DNA of 64,000 bases from Paenibacillus periandrae (GCF_022458865.1 NZ_JAJNMU010000005.1:124001-188000); one strand, 5' to 3'. Counted from the stretch's first letter, positions 8,827 through 17,206 are shown. Notes: generated by a model not told the origin, from the sequence alone. Numbers and translations: made by a program.

Positions 8827-8872
8827 AATGTGTATTGGTAATTAAAGTAAAGTCGCGGGGGTTTTGTATTGC

Positions 8873-9505
8873 ATGAAGAAGCGGAAAATATTATATGGAC
8901 TTTTAGCCTGTGTCAGTATTTTATTTATCCTTTACACCTTGGTAACTAATTATAGGATCGATCCCGGAGCCGAGGTGTTTTTAAGCTATAAAACCGGGCT
9001 GAAGCGCCAGCTAAATCTTCCTGTCTGGTTAAACGTTATGCACGTTCATGTTGCGTTTGCCTGCATTTCCATGGCGGCGGGACTGCTCAACTTTTCCAAT
9101 CGAATCTTTGAAAAAAACCGCAAGTTTCATCGTATTAACGGCTATGTTTATTTAGTGTCCGTGCTTGTTGTCGTGATTACTTCCGGGTACATGGCGCCTT
9201 ACGCCACCGGAGGGAAAATAAGCAGTATGGGGTTCAATGTCCTTAATATTCTATGGATGCTTATCACCATTATGGCGCTCGTACAAATCAAAAAGAAACG
9301 GATTATCCGGCATCGGAACTGGATGGTCCGAAGTTACGCCTTTTGTTTTACGAACATGTCGATTCATCTCATCACCTCCCTTTTTCATCAGGGATTCGGT
9401 TTCGCTTACTCTACCGGATATACAATTGGCGTTTACGGTTCCATTGGGCTGCTGTTAGTCATTCCTAATGTCATCATTAGAACGATCGGTCAATCAGAGA
9501 GGTAA
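8873..9505 (+). CDS. DUF2306-family membrane protein
   Basis: Integral membrane protein of 210 residues with about six helices. The first helix starts right after MKKRKI. Helices 2-6 follow, with conserved-looking polar residues in the membrane (NVMHVHVAFACIS, HRINGYVYL, HRNWMVRSYAF), a pattern of the DUF2306 family, whose helices often carry histidines that could bind heme or metal. That function is not established. The ATG at 8873 is preferred to the TTG at 8864 because GCGGGGG lies about 11 bases before it. It is flanked by two DJ-1/PfpI genes on the same strand and probably shares a transcript with the first. Confidence 0.7.
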   Translation: MKKRKILYGLLACVSILFILYTLVTNYRIDPGAEVFLSYKTGLKRQLNLPVWLNVMHVHVAFACISMAAGLLNFSNRIFEKNRKFHRINGYVYLVSVLVVVITSGYMAPYATGGKISSMGFNVLNILWMLITIMALVQIKKKRIIRHRNWMVRSYAFCFTNMSIHLITSLFHQGFGFAYSTGYTIGVYGSIGLLLVIPNVIIRTIGQSER

Positions 9506-9578
9506 CGGTTACCCCTAGCTATATGTAGGAAAAAAAATCCCTTGAGGCTAACGAACTTTATTCCGTTTATGCCTTAAG
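9501..9578 (+). promoter_or_regulatory. Palindrome and hairpin before the secreted PfpI gene
   Basis: GGTAAC-G-GTTACC (9501-9513) is a perfect 6-1-6 palindrome that overlaps the DUF2306 stop codon. A weaker stem, CTTGAGGC (9541-9548) with GCCTTAAG (9571-9578), follows. They could be an operator and a leader stem that let the second PfpI gene be expressed separately from the first two genes. Confidence 0.35.
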
Positions 9579-9603
9579 CTATACGAAAGGAATTGGTATA
9601 AAG

Positions 9604-10416
9604 ATGAAAAAAATTTGGGGAATACTTATGACGCTGGCACTAGTTTTAAGTCTAGTCGGCCCTGCTGCAAGCGCGGAAACACAATCCAAGAACAAAAGTA
9701 AACATGTTCAGATCGTATTATTCGATGGTTTCGATCTGATGGACGCATTAGCGCCATATGAAGTATTCGCTGCCGCGGGAATGTACTCAAAAGGCGCTGT
9801 TACTGTGGAATTGGTATCCGCAGAAGGTAAGCGTTCTGTCCCGAGCGGTCTGAATGGGCCTGCCCTCGAAGCGCAAGCCGCATTAGACCCGAATCGTCCG
9901 GGAATTATTTTGGTGCCTGGGGCTTCTGGCAAGCCGGGAGGAAATTCGGAAGATGCCATTCCGAATATATTAAGACAGGCCATGAAGACAGGCTTACCGG
10001 GTATGCTGGAACAAGCTTTTAATAATAAGGAAGTCACTGTGGCTACCGTATGTGGAGGTACATTGCTGCCTGCAATGCAAGGTTTGTTGAAAGATAGACA
10101 TGCGGTTACCAATCATATAGGTATGGATGCGTTAGGAGCTCTCGGTGCAATTCCAGTTGAAGCAAGAGTCGTTGAGGATGGTCCTCGCTTTGTGAGCGGG
10201 GGAGGCGTGACTTCGGGACTTGACGTGGCCTTGTATTTGGTCGATCGTGAGTTAGGGCCCCAAATCGCAAATGCCGTAGAAAAGTTATTCGAATACGAGA
10301 AAAGAGGCACGGTGTGGAAAGCAGAAGGCATTGCTCCGATCGACTTTAATACGAGTCCTAAAGAGTCAGAAGAAAAACAACCAACTGCTAATGCTGTGAG
10401 TACTTCCGATAGGTGA
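9604..10416 (+). CDS. Secreted DJ-1/PfpI-family protein, paralogue of the gene at 7786
   Basis: Protein of 270 residues with a classical signal peptide (MKKIWGILMTLALVLSLVGP, cleavage after AASA). The mature part is a DJ-1/PfpI domain closely similar to the cytoplasmic paralogue, including HVQIVLFDGFDLMDALAPYE, the elbow ATVCGGTLLPA with the reactive cysteine, and GGGVTSGLDVALYLVDRELG. The C-terminal extra domain of the paralogue is missing; a short polar tail ends the protein. AAAGGAA lies 10 bases before the ATG. An exported member of this usually cytosolic family is uncommon and suggests an extracytoplasmic substrate or a sensing role linked to the kinase at 5408. Confidence 0.8.
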   Translation: MKKIWGILMTLALVLSLVGPAASAETQSKNKSKHVQIVLFDGFDLMDALAPYEVFAAAGMYSKGAVTVELVSAEGKRSVPSGLNGPALEAQAALDPNRPGIILVPGASGKPGGNSEDAIPNILRQAMKTGLPGMLEQAFNNKEVTVATVCGGTLLPAMQGLLKDRHAVTNHIGMDALGALGAIPVEARVVEDGPRFVSGGGVTSGLDVALYLVDRELGPQIANAVEKLFEYEKRGTVWKAEGIAPIDFNTSPKESEEKQPTANAVSTSDR

Positions 10417-10491
10417 GGGGAAAAGGTTCGAATACCATATAAAGATTCGACGGCTCGCTAAAAATGATGAAGTGATTCAAATGACTGCCGC

Positions 10492-10543
10492 GAGTTTCTT
10501 AAAGCATATGCTTGCCGCAGCGGCAAAGATATGCTTTAACTCT
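10492..10543. repeat. Long nested inverted repeat
   Basis: GAGTT and TTAAAGCATAT (to 10509) pair with ATATGCTTTAA and AACTC (from 10529). Inside lies a second arm, CTTGCCGC (10511-10518) with GCGGCAA (10520-10526) around a single base. The whole can fold into a stem of more than 20 base pairs. No T run follows, so it is not a standard terminator; it may be an mRNA 3' end stabiliser or a cruciform site. Confidence 0.6.
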
Positions 10544-10582
10544 CAACAGATCACAGAAAGCAGACGCTTATAATCAATCCGA

Positions 10583-10613
10583 GACATGCCGCAGCCGGCA
10601 TTGTCTTTTTTTT
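10583..10613 (+). terminator. Rho-independent terminator after PfpI cluster
   Basis: GACATGCCG, loop CAGC, CGGCATTGTC, followed by eight T. It ends the transcript of the PfpI/DUF2306 genes before the diguanylate cyclase. Confidence 0.85.
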
Positions 10614-10762
10614 ATGTTATGTAATAAACACTTTGCAGCACTTTCTGCCATTATTAATTTATTTGAGAAAACAGAAAAATAACAGAGGATATAAGCGAAA
10701 TATGTCGAATAAGTTCCAATATATGTGAAATTGACTTACATCAACGATAGGTGGCTGCAGCT

Positions 10763-12316
10763 ATGATCCAGACATTGTTATCCAATTTGGCGCTTCTGAC
10801 AACATTTCTTTTTTTCTCCAGCCGATTATTCAAACTCCAGCCGACAGCCCGAACCTCTTCATTGTCCAATAAAGTTAAGGTGGGTATTCTTCATGGACTG
10901 TTCGGCGTTGTGCTTATGTATTTTAGTGTGAGTGTTTCACCCCAGACATTTTTTGATTTCAGGAACAATACGATCGTCGTTTCAGCCTATTTTGGCGGCC
11001 TTTATTCTTCCCTGATAACGACGCTTATCATATCGATTGGACGCTTACTGCTTTTTGGAGGCATCAATCCTTCCTCCTTGATGGGTGCATTCAACGCCCT
11101 AGTGGTTTCCCTCGTATCTGTACTTATTTTTCGAAAAGTAACCCACTATTGGAAGGCATGGTTAGGCTCGATTTCCTTGAATATGCTGCTTGCGATATCA
11201 TCTGTCACTATCCTGTTACCCGCACAAAGCGCTGAAATATTGCCCTATTATTTGCCTATGGTGTTAGCCAGCGGTCTGTTGGCGGCTTATTTGATCCGCT
11301 TTCTTGAAAAGTCTGATCAATTGCTCATTACGGTTGAACAGAACGAACAACGCTACCGCAGCCTGTTTACGCTGTATGATACGCTTCTCCATGCTGCACA
11401 AGATGTCGCCATTATCGCAACGGATACCAAAGGTATTATTCATTTGTATAACACAGGCGCACAGCGACTTTTTGGCTATCAGGCGGAGGAGCTGATTGGC
11501 AAGCATACCCCCTATCTGCTGCACCTGCCATCGGAAATACAGGAGTACGGTGAGCAATTAAGCCGTCTGCATAAGCGTCAGATTGATGGTTTCGATGTGC
11601 TCGTCCATTTTTCCCAACATTCAGACTCTCAACAAAAGGAATGGACCTACGTACGCAAAGACGGGAGCCACCTGCATGTTAATATGATTACCAGCTCCAT
11701 TAAAGACCAAAATCAGCAAATCACTGGTTATCTGGGCATAGGTACGGATATTACGGAAAAGAAGCAAGCCGAGGAAAAACTGTTGGAGGCCAACCGCATT
11801 TTACATCAGCTTTCCATGATTGACGGGTTAACCGAGATTGCCAACCGACGGTCCTTCGAGGAAAATCTGGAGCGTGAGTGGAAAAGAGCGGAGCGGAGCT
11901 CGGAGGCGTTATCCTTGATTATGTTTGATATTGATTGTTTCAAGCTGTATAACGATACCTATGGTCATTTGGGCGGTGACTTATGCTTGAAGCGGGTAGC
12001 TTCCATAACCCAGAAATCACTTTACCGGAAGCCTGATTTTGTCGCTCGCTATGGCGGAGAAGAATTTGGAGTTATTTTACCGCAAACGAATGGACAGGAT
12101 GCCTATTTGATTGCAGAAAGAATTAGAGAAGCGGTTGAAGCGGAAGCCATTCAGCATAAAGGCTCATCGGTAAAGAGCGTCGTGACGATTAGTGTTGGAG
12201 TTGCCACGATGATTCCTTCTCCACAGATGGACAAGGAGACGCTGATCAGCAAGGCGGACAAGGCTCTGTACCAGGCTAAGCAGGAAGGGCGAAATCAGGT
12301 CAGAAGCTTCACTTAA
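10763..12316 (+). CDS. Membrane diguanylate cyclase (5TMR-LYT, PAS, GGDEF)
   Basis: Makes the second messenger cyclic di-GMP from two GTP. The 517-residue protein has a 5TM-5TMR_LYT sensor (about residues 1-180, five or six helices, with NPSSLMGAFNALVVSLVSVL), a PAS domain (about 205-335, IIATDTKGIIHLYNTGAQRL) ending in the usual linker ITEKKQAEEKL, and a GGDEF domain with the active-site motif GGEEF in RYGGEEFGVILP. The inhibitory I-site RxxD is present as RKPD five residues before GGEEF, so product feedback is expected. No EAL or HD-GYP domain follows. The start at 10763 is chosen because AGGTGG lies 8 bases before it; a GTG at 10751 is the alternative. Confidence 0.9.
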   Translation: MIQTLLSNLALLTTFLFFSSRLFKLQPTARTSSLSNKVKVGILHGLFGVVLMYFSVSVSPQTFFDFRNNTIVVSAYFGGLYSSLITTLIISIGRLLLFGGINPSSLMGAFNALVVSLVSVLIFRKVTHYWKAWLGSISLNMLLAISSVTILLPAQSAEILPYYLPMVLASGLLAAYLIRFLEKSDQLLITVEQNEQRYRSLFTLYDTLLHAAQDVAIIATDTKGIIHLYNTGAQRLFGYQAEELIGKHTPYLLHLPSEIQEYGEQLSRLHKRQIDGFDVLVHFSQHSDSQQKEWTYVRKDGSHLHVNMITSSIKDQNQQITGYLGIGTDITEKKQAEEKLLEANRILHQLSMIDGLTEIANRRSFEENLEREWKRAERSSEALSLIMFDIDCFKLYNDTYGHLGGDLCLKRVASITQKSLYRKPDFVARYGGEEFGVILPQTNGQDAYLIAERIREAVEAEAIQHKGSSVKSVVTISVGVATMIPSPQMDKETLISKADKALYQAKQEGRNQVRSFT

Positions 12317-12335
12317 GGCCTGATCTTGACCTCCC

Positions 12336-13415
12336 TTATTCCGGGGATTGTGGTTGTTCAGCTGTCTCCGGCAATTTAACAGTAAGGGTCGTTCCTATCC
12401 CCAGCTTGCTCTCTACCCTGATAGCTCCTTGATGCATCTCTATGATCCTGTGTACGATGGACAAGCCCAGACCACTGCCGCTGACCGACCGATTCCTCGA
12501 TACATCCGCCTTGAAAAAACGTTCAAAGATTCGTGCCTGATCCTCTTCGGCAATCCCGATACCGGTATCGGAAATACTTACCAAAACTTGATCCTGCTCC
12601 TTTTCCATGCGAACCGTTATCGTGCCGCCTTCCGGTGTGAACTTGATACTGTTATACAATAAATTAACCCATACCTGGCTCAACAGCTCCTCATCTGCGA
12701 CAATCTCCATATCAACCAGCGATACGTCCATGTCGATGTTTTTGCTGAGCCATTGCGGTTCGCAGGCTAATACCAAACTGCGCAGCTGCTTATCCAGTCT
12801 ATATCGCTCAGGGTTGTAAGGATAATGCTCAGATTCCAGCGAGGTCAGTTTCAGCAGGTTGTCGCTTAACCGTGATAAACGCCTGCTCTCTGTTTCGATA
12901 ATATGCAAATAATGCCTTCTCTCGTCCTCGCTAAGATGATCCTGCTGCAGCGCCTGCGCAAAGCCATTGATGCTCGTGAGCGGCGATTGGATTTCGTGCG
13001 ATACATTGGAAATAAACTCCTGACGCATAGCCTCCATATGCTTTAATTGCTGTGCCATATGGTTGATGCTGTCGACGAACACTTCGAAGTGCCCTTGATG
13101 GCGGCTCGTCTTGTCCAGACTGACATTAAAGTTCCCTTGGCTTATTTGTCTCATAGCCTCCATTACTACATGAATAAAGTGCATCTGCTTGGGCCTTGAG
13201 ATGAAGCCGATGATGAGTATGATGGATATGGCGAACATCGATCCCAGCGCCACGTTAATAAGCTGACTGATCAGGTCCGGCACCTCTATACCCTTATACG
13301 TATAAAACCAGGAGGTAATCACATACGCCAGAGCACAGCAGGTTACCTCAACTGACAGAGCCACAAGCGTACCCAGCACGCCCTTTGCAAAATGCCGCAG
13401 CCTTTCCTTCTTCAC
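12336..13415 (-). CDS. Two-component sensor histidine kinase
   Basis: Kinase of 359 residues with two helices at the N-terminus (about 10-35 and 55-72) separated by a very short outside loop, a HAMP-like linker, and the phospho-acceptor H140 in NVSHEIQSPLTSI. The N box (NLLYNSIKFTPEGG), G1 (DTGIGI) and G2 (SGSGLGLSIVHRII) boxes are intact. Because the outside loop is only about 18 residues, it probably senses within the membrane. Its ATG overlaps the regulator stop by four bases, a sign of translational coupling. It resembles the HssS/BceS-neighbour type of envelope or heme sensors in design, but the signal is unknown. Confidence 0.88.
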   Translation of the reverse strand: MKKERLRHFAKGVLGTLVALSVEVTCCALAYVITSWFYTYKGIEVPDLISQLINVALGSMFAISIILIIGFISRPKQMHFIHVVMEAMRQISQGNFNVSLDKTSRHQGHFEVFVDSINHMAQQLKHMEAMRQEFISNVSHEIQSPLTSINGFAQALQQDHLSEDERRHYLHIIETESRRLSRLSDNLLKLTSLESEHYPYNPERYRLDKQLRSLVLACEPQWLSKNIDMDVSLVDMEIVADEELLSQVWVNLLYNSIKFTPEGGTITVRMEKEQDQVLVSISDTGIGIAEEDQARIFERFFKADVSRNRSVSGSGLGLSIVHRIIEMHQGAIRVESKLGIGTTLTVKLPETAEQPQSPE

Positions 13416-14089
13416 CTTTCCCCCTCCAGCCTGTAGCCCAGACCGCGAATTGTGCTGATTTTAAATGAGAGTGCATCCCCATCCGTGAATCGCTCTCTGA
13501 TGCGGTTAATATGCACATCCAGTGTACGTTCGTTTCCTTGAAAATCGTAACCCCAAATGTCCTCGATCAGCTGCTCCCGTGACAAGGTTCGTCCAGGATA
13601 GCTGGCCAGCTTGAATAACAGCTCAAACTCCTTTAAGGGCAGCGTCAATGCCTGATCTCCAAGCCTTACCTCGAACGTATGACGATTCATATACAGCGTA
13701 CCAATCTGCACCTCCTGAGAGGCCGCTACCCGATACCGCTTCAAGAGCGCCTTCACCCTCGCAACAAGCTCTGCCGGCTCAAACGGCTTAACCAAATAAT
13801 CGTCGGTTCCAAGCTCGAAGCCTTTGACCTTATGAGTCGTTTCACCTTTGGCGGTCAGCATCAAAAGCGGCTTATCGTAGTGCTCCCTCAGCTCACTGCA
13901 CAGCTCCCAGCCGTCCATATTCGGCATCATAATATCGAGAATCACCATATCTACTTTGGATCCTTCCAGCTTGAGGAGGGCATCCTGTCCATCAACGGCC
14001 TCCAGCACATCGAACCCTGCCCGCTGCAAAAACAACCCCACCAGCTCGCGGATATGCGGATCATCATCAACAACTAATATCGCAGGCAT
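13412..14089 (-). CDS. OmpR/PhoB-family response regulator
   Basis: Regulator of 225 residues with phospho-acceptor D52 (ILDIMMPNMDGWEL), the acidic pair in VVDDDPH and the conserved lysine-proline in DYLVKPFEPAEL. The winged-helix half (LPLKEFELLFKLASYPGRTL, WGYDFQGNERTLDVHINRI) is close to that of heme regulator HssR and similar Bacillales proteins, though HssR function needs an hrtAB-type exporter and none is adjacent. The gene directly upstream, 153 bases away on the same strand, is a BmrA-like exporter at 14243, a plausible target. Confidence 0.9.
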   Translation of the reverse strand: MPAILVVDDDPHIRELVGLFLQRAGFDVLEAVDGQDALLKLEGSKVDMVILDIMMPNMDGWELCSELREHYDKPLLMLTAKGETTHKVKGFELGTDDYLVKPFEPAELVARVKALLKRYRVAASQEVQIGTLYMNRHTFEVRLGDQALTLPLKEFELLFKLASYPGRTLSREQLIEDIWGYDFQGNERTLDVHINRIRERFTDGDALSFKISTIRGLGYRLEGER

Positions 14090-14242
14090 CTTGATACTCC
14101 TCCCTTATCATCAGGCTTATCAATCTTTGATCGATATAACCTTACCCGCCCATACCGACGATGGTACAGGCAATAACACCGCTGGAACAAACTGCTCAAG
14201 CCCTGATTTTCCGCGACCAGCTCTCCCAAGCTTTCCAGCGCT

Positions 14243-15994
14243 TTAAGCCAATGGCTGCATACGCAGCTGCTGATCGGCAAAGTCGCGATACAGCGAATGG
14301 GACTGATACAGCTCTTCATGTGTGCCACTGCCCGTCACTTTGCCCTTCTCGATAAATACGATCTGATCGGCATCCACCACGGTCGATAACCGATGGGCAA
14401 TCACAATGGTGGTTCGGCCCTGCATCACGTTTTTCAAGGCCTTCTGCACAACAACCTCCGACATGCTGTCCAGGCTGGACGTCGCCTCATCCAGCATCAA
14501 AATCTGCGGGTCACGCAGCAGTGCCCTTGCGATCGCAATTCGCTGCCGCTGTCCGCCGGACAGCTTGATCCCCCGCTCCCCAACCTCAGTTTCGTACTGC
14601 TTGGGCAGCTCATCTATGAATACATCGGCGTAGGCCAGCCGCGCCGCCTGCTGCAATTCCTGCTCGCTGATTTCCCGCTCCGTACCGTACGTAATATTAT
14701 CGCGGATGGTGCCGGCTATCAACGGACTTTCCTGAGATACATAACCGATCTGGCTTCGCCATGACTTCAGGGACATCTCATTGATGGATTCCGTGCCCAT
14801 CCGAATTATCCCGCTCTGCGGCTCATAGAATCGCTCCAGCAGGGAAAATAGCGTCGTTTTTCCTCCGCCGCTCGGTCCAACAATCGCTGTTACCTTGCCC
14901 GGCTCGACCGTCAGACTGACATCCTTGAGCACAGGCTCCCCGGACTCGTAGGCATACGATACCTTCTCCAGCCGAATCGCCCGCTGGCTATCCTCCAAGG
15001 TAATGCCGCTGTCCAACACTTCTTCATTTACCTTCAAGGTCGCAATAATCCGTTCGGTAGCACCCATCGCTTTCTGAAACTGCGTAAAGAAGTTCGATAC
15101 CTGCGTAATCGGCATAATGATCTGAAACAAATACAACAGAAAGGCTACCAAATCTCCGGACGTCAGCTCGCCTGAGGATACCCGCAGCCCCCCATAGCCA
15201 ATGATGGTCACGAACAGCAGCATCAGCACAAAATACATCAGCGGTGCAATGAACGCCTGAATCCTGCCCTCACGCAAGCCATATCGGAATAAATGATCGA
15301 TCCCCTGCTTGCCGTTGTCGTATTCAACCCGTTCTGCGTTGGATACCTTCACCAATCGAATCTCGGTCAATACCCGCCCCAGCACGGCATTGAACTTGCC
15401 CGTTTCCTCCTGCAAGCCTTTCGATATCTTGTACATACGGCGTCCCAAGGGCATCAGGAACAGCATGGAGAGCGGAATGACCATGATAATCAGCAGCGTC
15501 ATTTTCCAATCAAGATACAGCAGCACCCCTATTGCGCCAATGATCGAGATCGTGCCGGTTATGAGGTTGGTCAAATTCTCCGTGATCAACCCTTTGACGA
15601 TGCCTGTATCATTAATGATCCGGCTGATCATTTCTCCGGTTTGATTCTTATCATAGTAGGCGATCGGCAAATGCAAATGCTTTTTCCACAGCCGATCCCG
15701 CAGTGATGCAACTACCGTCTGCCCTGCACGGTTCAACAAGTAAATCGAGATACCCGCAGCAACCGCCTGCATGATAAAAGCCGCAGCCAATCCAATGATA
15801 TGAATTCGATCTAGTGAGGCTAGCGAAAAGCTATCGACCAAATTTTTGGTGAATAATGGAATACTTAATCCAACCAAGGTAGAGCCCATGCTCATTGCGA
15901 GCGCAATACCCATCAGCAGGAGCGGAGGCTTCGTCTGCCAGATCAGCTGGATGAATTCTCTCCAGCCGCTGGTCCCGTTTGCTTGCTTCATCAT
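14243..15994 (-). CDS. BmrA/LmrA-type ABC multidrug exporter (homodimeric half-transporter)
   Basis: Half-transporter of 583 residues: six membrane helices (residues 20-310) followed by a nucleotide-binding domain. Walker A is GPSGGGKTT, the signature is LSGGQRQR, Walker B with the catalytic glutamate is ILMLDEATSSLD, and the switch histidine is in IVIAHRLSTV. All sites are canonical, as expected for a homodimer such as Bacillus BmrA. It would pump lipophilic drugs or lipids outward using ATP. AAGGAAAGG lies 6 bases before the ATG-ATG start. It precedes the two-component system at 12336-14089 on the same strand and may be regulated by it. Confidence 0.88.
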   Translation of the reverse strand: MMKQANGTSGWREFIQLIWQTKPPLLLMGIALAMSMGSTLVGLSIPLFTKNLVDSFSLASLDRIHIIGLAAAFIMQAVAAGISIYLLNRAGQTVVASLRDRLWKKHLHLPIAYYDKNQTGEMISRIINDTGIVKGLITENLTNLITGTISIIGAIGVLLYLDWKMTLLIIMVIPLSMLFLMPLGRRMYKISKGLQEETGKFNAVLGRVLTEIRLVKVSNAERVEYDNGKQGIDHLFRYGLREGRIQAFIAPLMYFVLMLLFVTIIGYGGLRVSSGELTSGDLVAFLLYLFQIIMPITQVSNFFTQFQKAMGATERIIATLKVNEEVLDSGITLEDSQRAIRLEKVSYAYESGEPVLKDVSLTVEPGKVTAIVGPSGGGKTTLFSLLERFYEPQSGIIRMGTESINEMSLKSWRSQIGYVSQESPLIAGTIRDNITYGTEREISEQELQQAARLAYADVFIDELPKQYETEVGERGIKLSGGQRQRIAIARALLRDPQILMLDEATSSLDSMSEVVVQKALKNVMQGRTTIVIAHRLSTVVDADQIVFIEKGKVTGSGTHEELYQSHSLYRDFADQQLRMQPLA

Positions 15995-16109
15995 ATATCA
16001 ACCTTTCCTTATCCATCTGGATTCGTTAAGAAGAACATACCCTATTTATATAAACACAATGTAAACAACAATTCCACATCTGGCCCATCTGGCCCAGCTA
16101 CCCCATCAT

Positions 16110-16135
16110 GATTAATAAAAGCTGCTTACGGGTAA
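16110..16135 (+). promoter_or_regulatory. SigB-like promoter of csbD
   Basis: GATTAA (16110-16115), 14 bases, GGGTAA (16130-16135). This is one or two mismatches from the general-stress sigma-B pattern GTTTAA-N12-14-GGGTAT, and it sits about 54 bases before the csbD start. csbD of B. subtilis is a sigma-B gene. Whether this organism has sigma-B is not known from the window. Confidence 0.5.
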
Positions 16136-16188
16136 TAGTATCTTGAGCAGAATGATGATCCATTCAAACTATAAAAGGAGTGATTACG

Positions 16189-16404
16189 ATGGACAGCAAC
16201 GTATTTAAAGGCAAATGGAAGCAAATCAAGGGTGAAACCCAGAAGCAATGGGGGAAGCTGACGAATGATGATATGGATGTTATTGACGGCGAGCGTGAAA
16301 AGCTGATCGGCAAAATTCAGGAACGCTACGGTTATGATAAAGCCCGTGCTGAGAAGGAATACCATGAGTGGTCCTCCAGCTATGATTCCAAAACTACCGT
16401 GTAA
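16189..16404 (+). CDS. csbD: CsbD-family general stress protein
   Basis: Small soluble, highly charged protein of 71 residues, starting MDSNVFKGKWKQIKGETQKQ. The pattern FKGKWKQIKGETQKQWGKLTxDD is the CsbD family signature. The biochemical role is unknown; in B. subtilis it belongs to the general stress regulon. AAAGGAG at 16174-16180 selects the ATG at 16189 over an earlier GTG at 16180. The gene stands alone, with a sigma-B-like promoter before it and a long stem after it. Confidence 0.85.
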   Translation: MDSNVFKGKWKQIKGETQKQWGKLTNDDMDVIDGEREKLIGKIQERYGYDKARAEKEYHEWSSSYDSKTTV

Positions 16405-16441
16405 AACACGATTTTCGATACCTCTTTACTTTTGCTTTTGC

Positions 16442-16486
16442 AATACAAACAAGGATCGCCCCATTGGAGCGATCCTTGTTTGTATT
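16442..16486. terminator. Long perfect stem between csbD and ydjO
   Basis: AATACAAACAAGGATCGC pairs with GCGATCCTTGTTTGTATT, 18 base pairs with a 9-base loop. The T-rich 3' arm and the position between convergent genes suggest a two-way terminator, though the T run is interrupted. Confidence 0.65.
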
Positions 16487-16524
16487 ATGAGCAAGCGTCA
16501 AGAATGACACCATCTGATCGAAGA

Positions 16525-16755
16525 CTACGAGATCTGAACACCTTTTTTGAGCGATTTGAAATTACTGTTCGTATTGGACAGCATAGGCAGCATTCTCATG
16601 CCACTGACCATAGGGGCTTGACACGAGCTGCAGACCGGCGCCGATTCGAACGCAAAATTATCTCGCATCCATCCCATGCAGGATTCATTCTCGCATGACC
16701 AAATCGCGGTATTTTCCAAAGGGATATCCTCAGTCGATTTTTTTCGAAAATACAT
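16525..16755 (-). CDS. ydjO: YdjO-type cold-inducible zinc-ribbon protein
   Basis: Small protein of 76 residues with two cysteine pairs (WSCENESCMGWMR and APVCSSCQAPM), a zinc-ribbon layout. This matches the YdjO cold-inducible family of Bacillales. Its function is unknown. The ATG at 16755 follows GAGGAGG by 6 bases and is preferred to a start 8 codons upstream that lacks a site. It lies just downstream of a cold-shock protein gene on the same strand but is separated from it by a terminator, so co-expression would need read-through or an own promoter. Confidence 0.7.
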   Translation of the reverse strand: MYFRKKSTEDIPLENTAIWSCENESCMGWMRDNFAFESAPVCSSCQAPMVSGMRMLPMLSNTNSNFKSLKKGVQIS

Positions 16756-16777
16756 GATGCGCCTCCTCGATGATCTC

Positions 16778-16812
16778 AAAAAAAATCTGCCCCCAACGTA
16801 AGTTAAGGGCAG
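16778..16812 (-). terminator. Terminator of cold-shock gene
   Basis: On the minus strand CTGCCC, a 14-base loop, GGGCAG, then A and eight T. It separates the cold-shock gene from ydjO. Confidence 0.75.
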
Positions 16813-16830
16813 CCTGTAAAGCTTTTTAAA

Positions 16831-17034
16831 TTACAATTTTACAACGTTCTCAGCTTGTGGTCCACGGTTGCCTTGAACAACGTTGAATTCTACTTGTTGA
16901 CCTTCGTCCAAAGACTTGAAGCCTTCGCCAGTGATTGCGGAGAAATGTACGAATACATCGTTTCCACCTTCAACTTCGATAAAACCAAATCCTTTTTCTG
17001 CGTTAAACCATTTAACTGTACCTGTTTGTGCCAT
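16831..17034 (-). CDS. CspA-family cold-shock protein
   Basis: RNA chaperone of 67 residues that binds single-stranded nucleic acid with a five-strand barrel. Both RNA-binding motifs are present: RNP1 in KGFGFI and RNP2 in VFVHF. The start [15 protein letters not shown] is typical of the Csp family. The GGAGG nine bases before the ATG at 17034 excludes the longer frame upstream. The transcript appears to have a leader of about 135 bases with a long stem (see 17090-17149), as in other cold-shock mRNAs. Confidence 0.93.
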   Translation of the reverse strand: MAQTGTVKWFNAEKGFGFIEVEGGNDVFVHFSAITGEGFKSLDEGQQVEFNVVQGNRGPQAENVVKL

Positions 17035-17089
17035 GTGTAATGACCTCCAAAATTTTATTAACATGCTGTTTTTATTGTTTACCACAAAT

Positions 17090-17149
17090 AAAAAATTCAC
17101 ACATTGCGAAAGGTTCCATCGTACATGATAACCCTTTGCAATATGTGAA
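17090..17149 (-). promoter_or_regulatory. Cold-shock mRNA leader: long stem followed by six U
   Basis: On the + strand TTCACACATTGCGAAAGGTT (17096-17115) faces AACCCTTTGCAATATGTGAA (17130-17149), an inverted repeat of 20 bases with few mismatches. In the minus-strand transcript the stem is followed at once by UUUUUU (17095-17090), the layout of an intrinsic terminator. It lies between promoter and start codon, so it may work as an attenuator or as a temperature-sensitive structure. Confidence 0.65.
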
Positions 17150-17177
17150 TATTGGTTACGGATTCTTTATTAAGTTC

Positions 17178-17206
17178 ATCTTACCACACATAATTAAGGA
17201 TAGCAA
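17178..17206 (-). promoter_or_regulatory. Sigma-A promoter of cold-shock gene
   Basis: On the minus strand TTGCTA (17206-17201), 17 bases, TAAGAT (17183-17178). Expected start of transcription is near 17171, giving a leader of about 135 bases. Confidence 0.7.

Noticed and set aside
8864..8872. TTG start of the DUF2306 gene
   Set aside because: It lies too close to the G-rich ribosome site; the ATG at 8873 has better spacing.
13412..14089. Naming this system HssRS
   Set aside because: The regulator resembles HssR in its DNA-binding half, but no hrtAB-type heme exporter is adjacent and the kinase has almost no outside loop.
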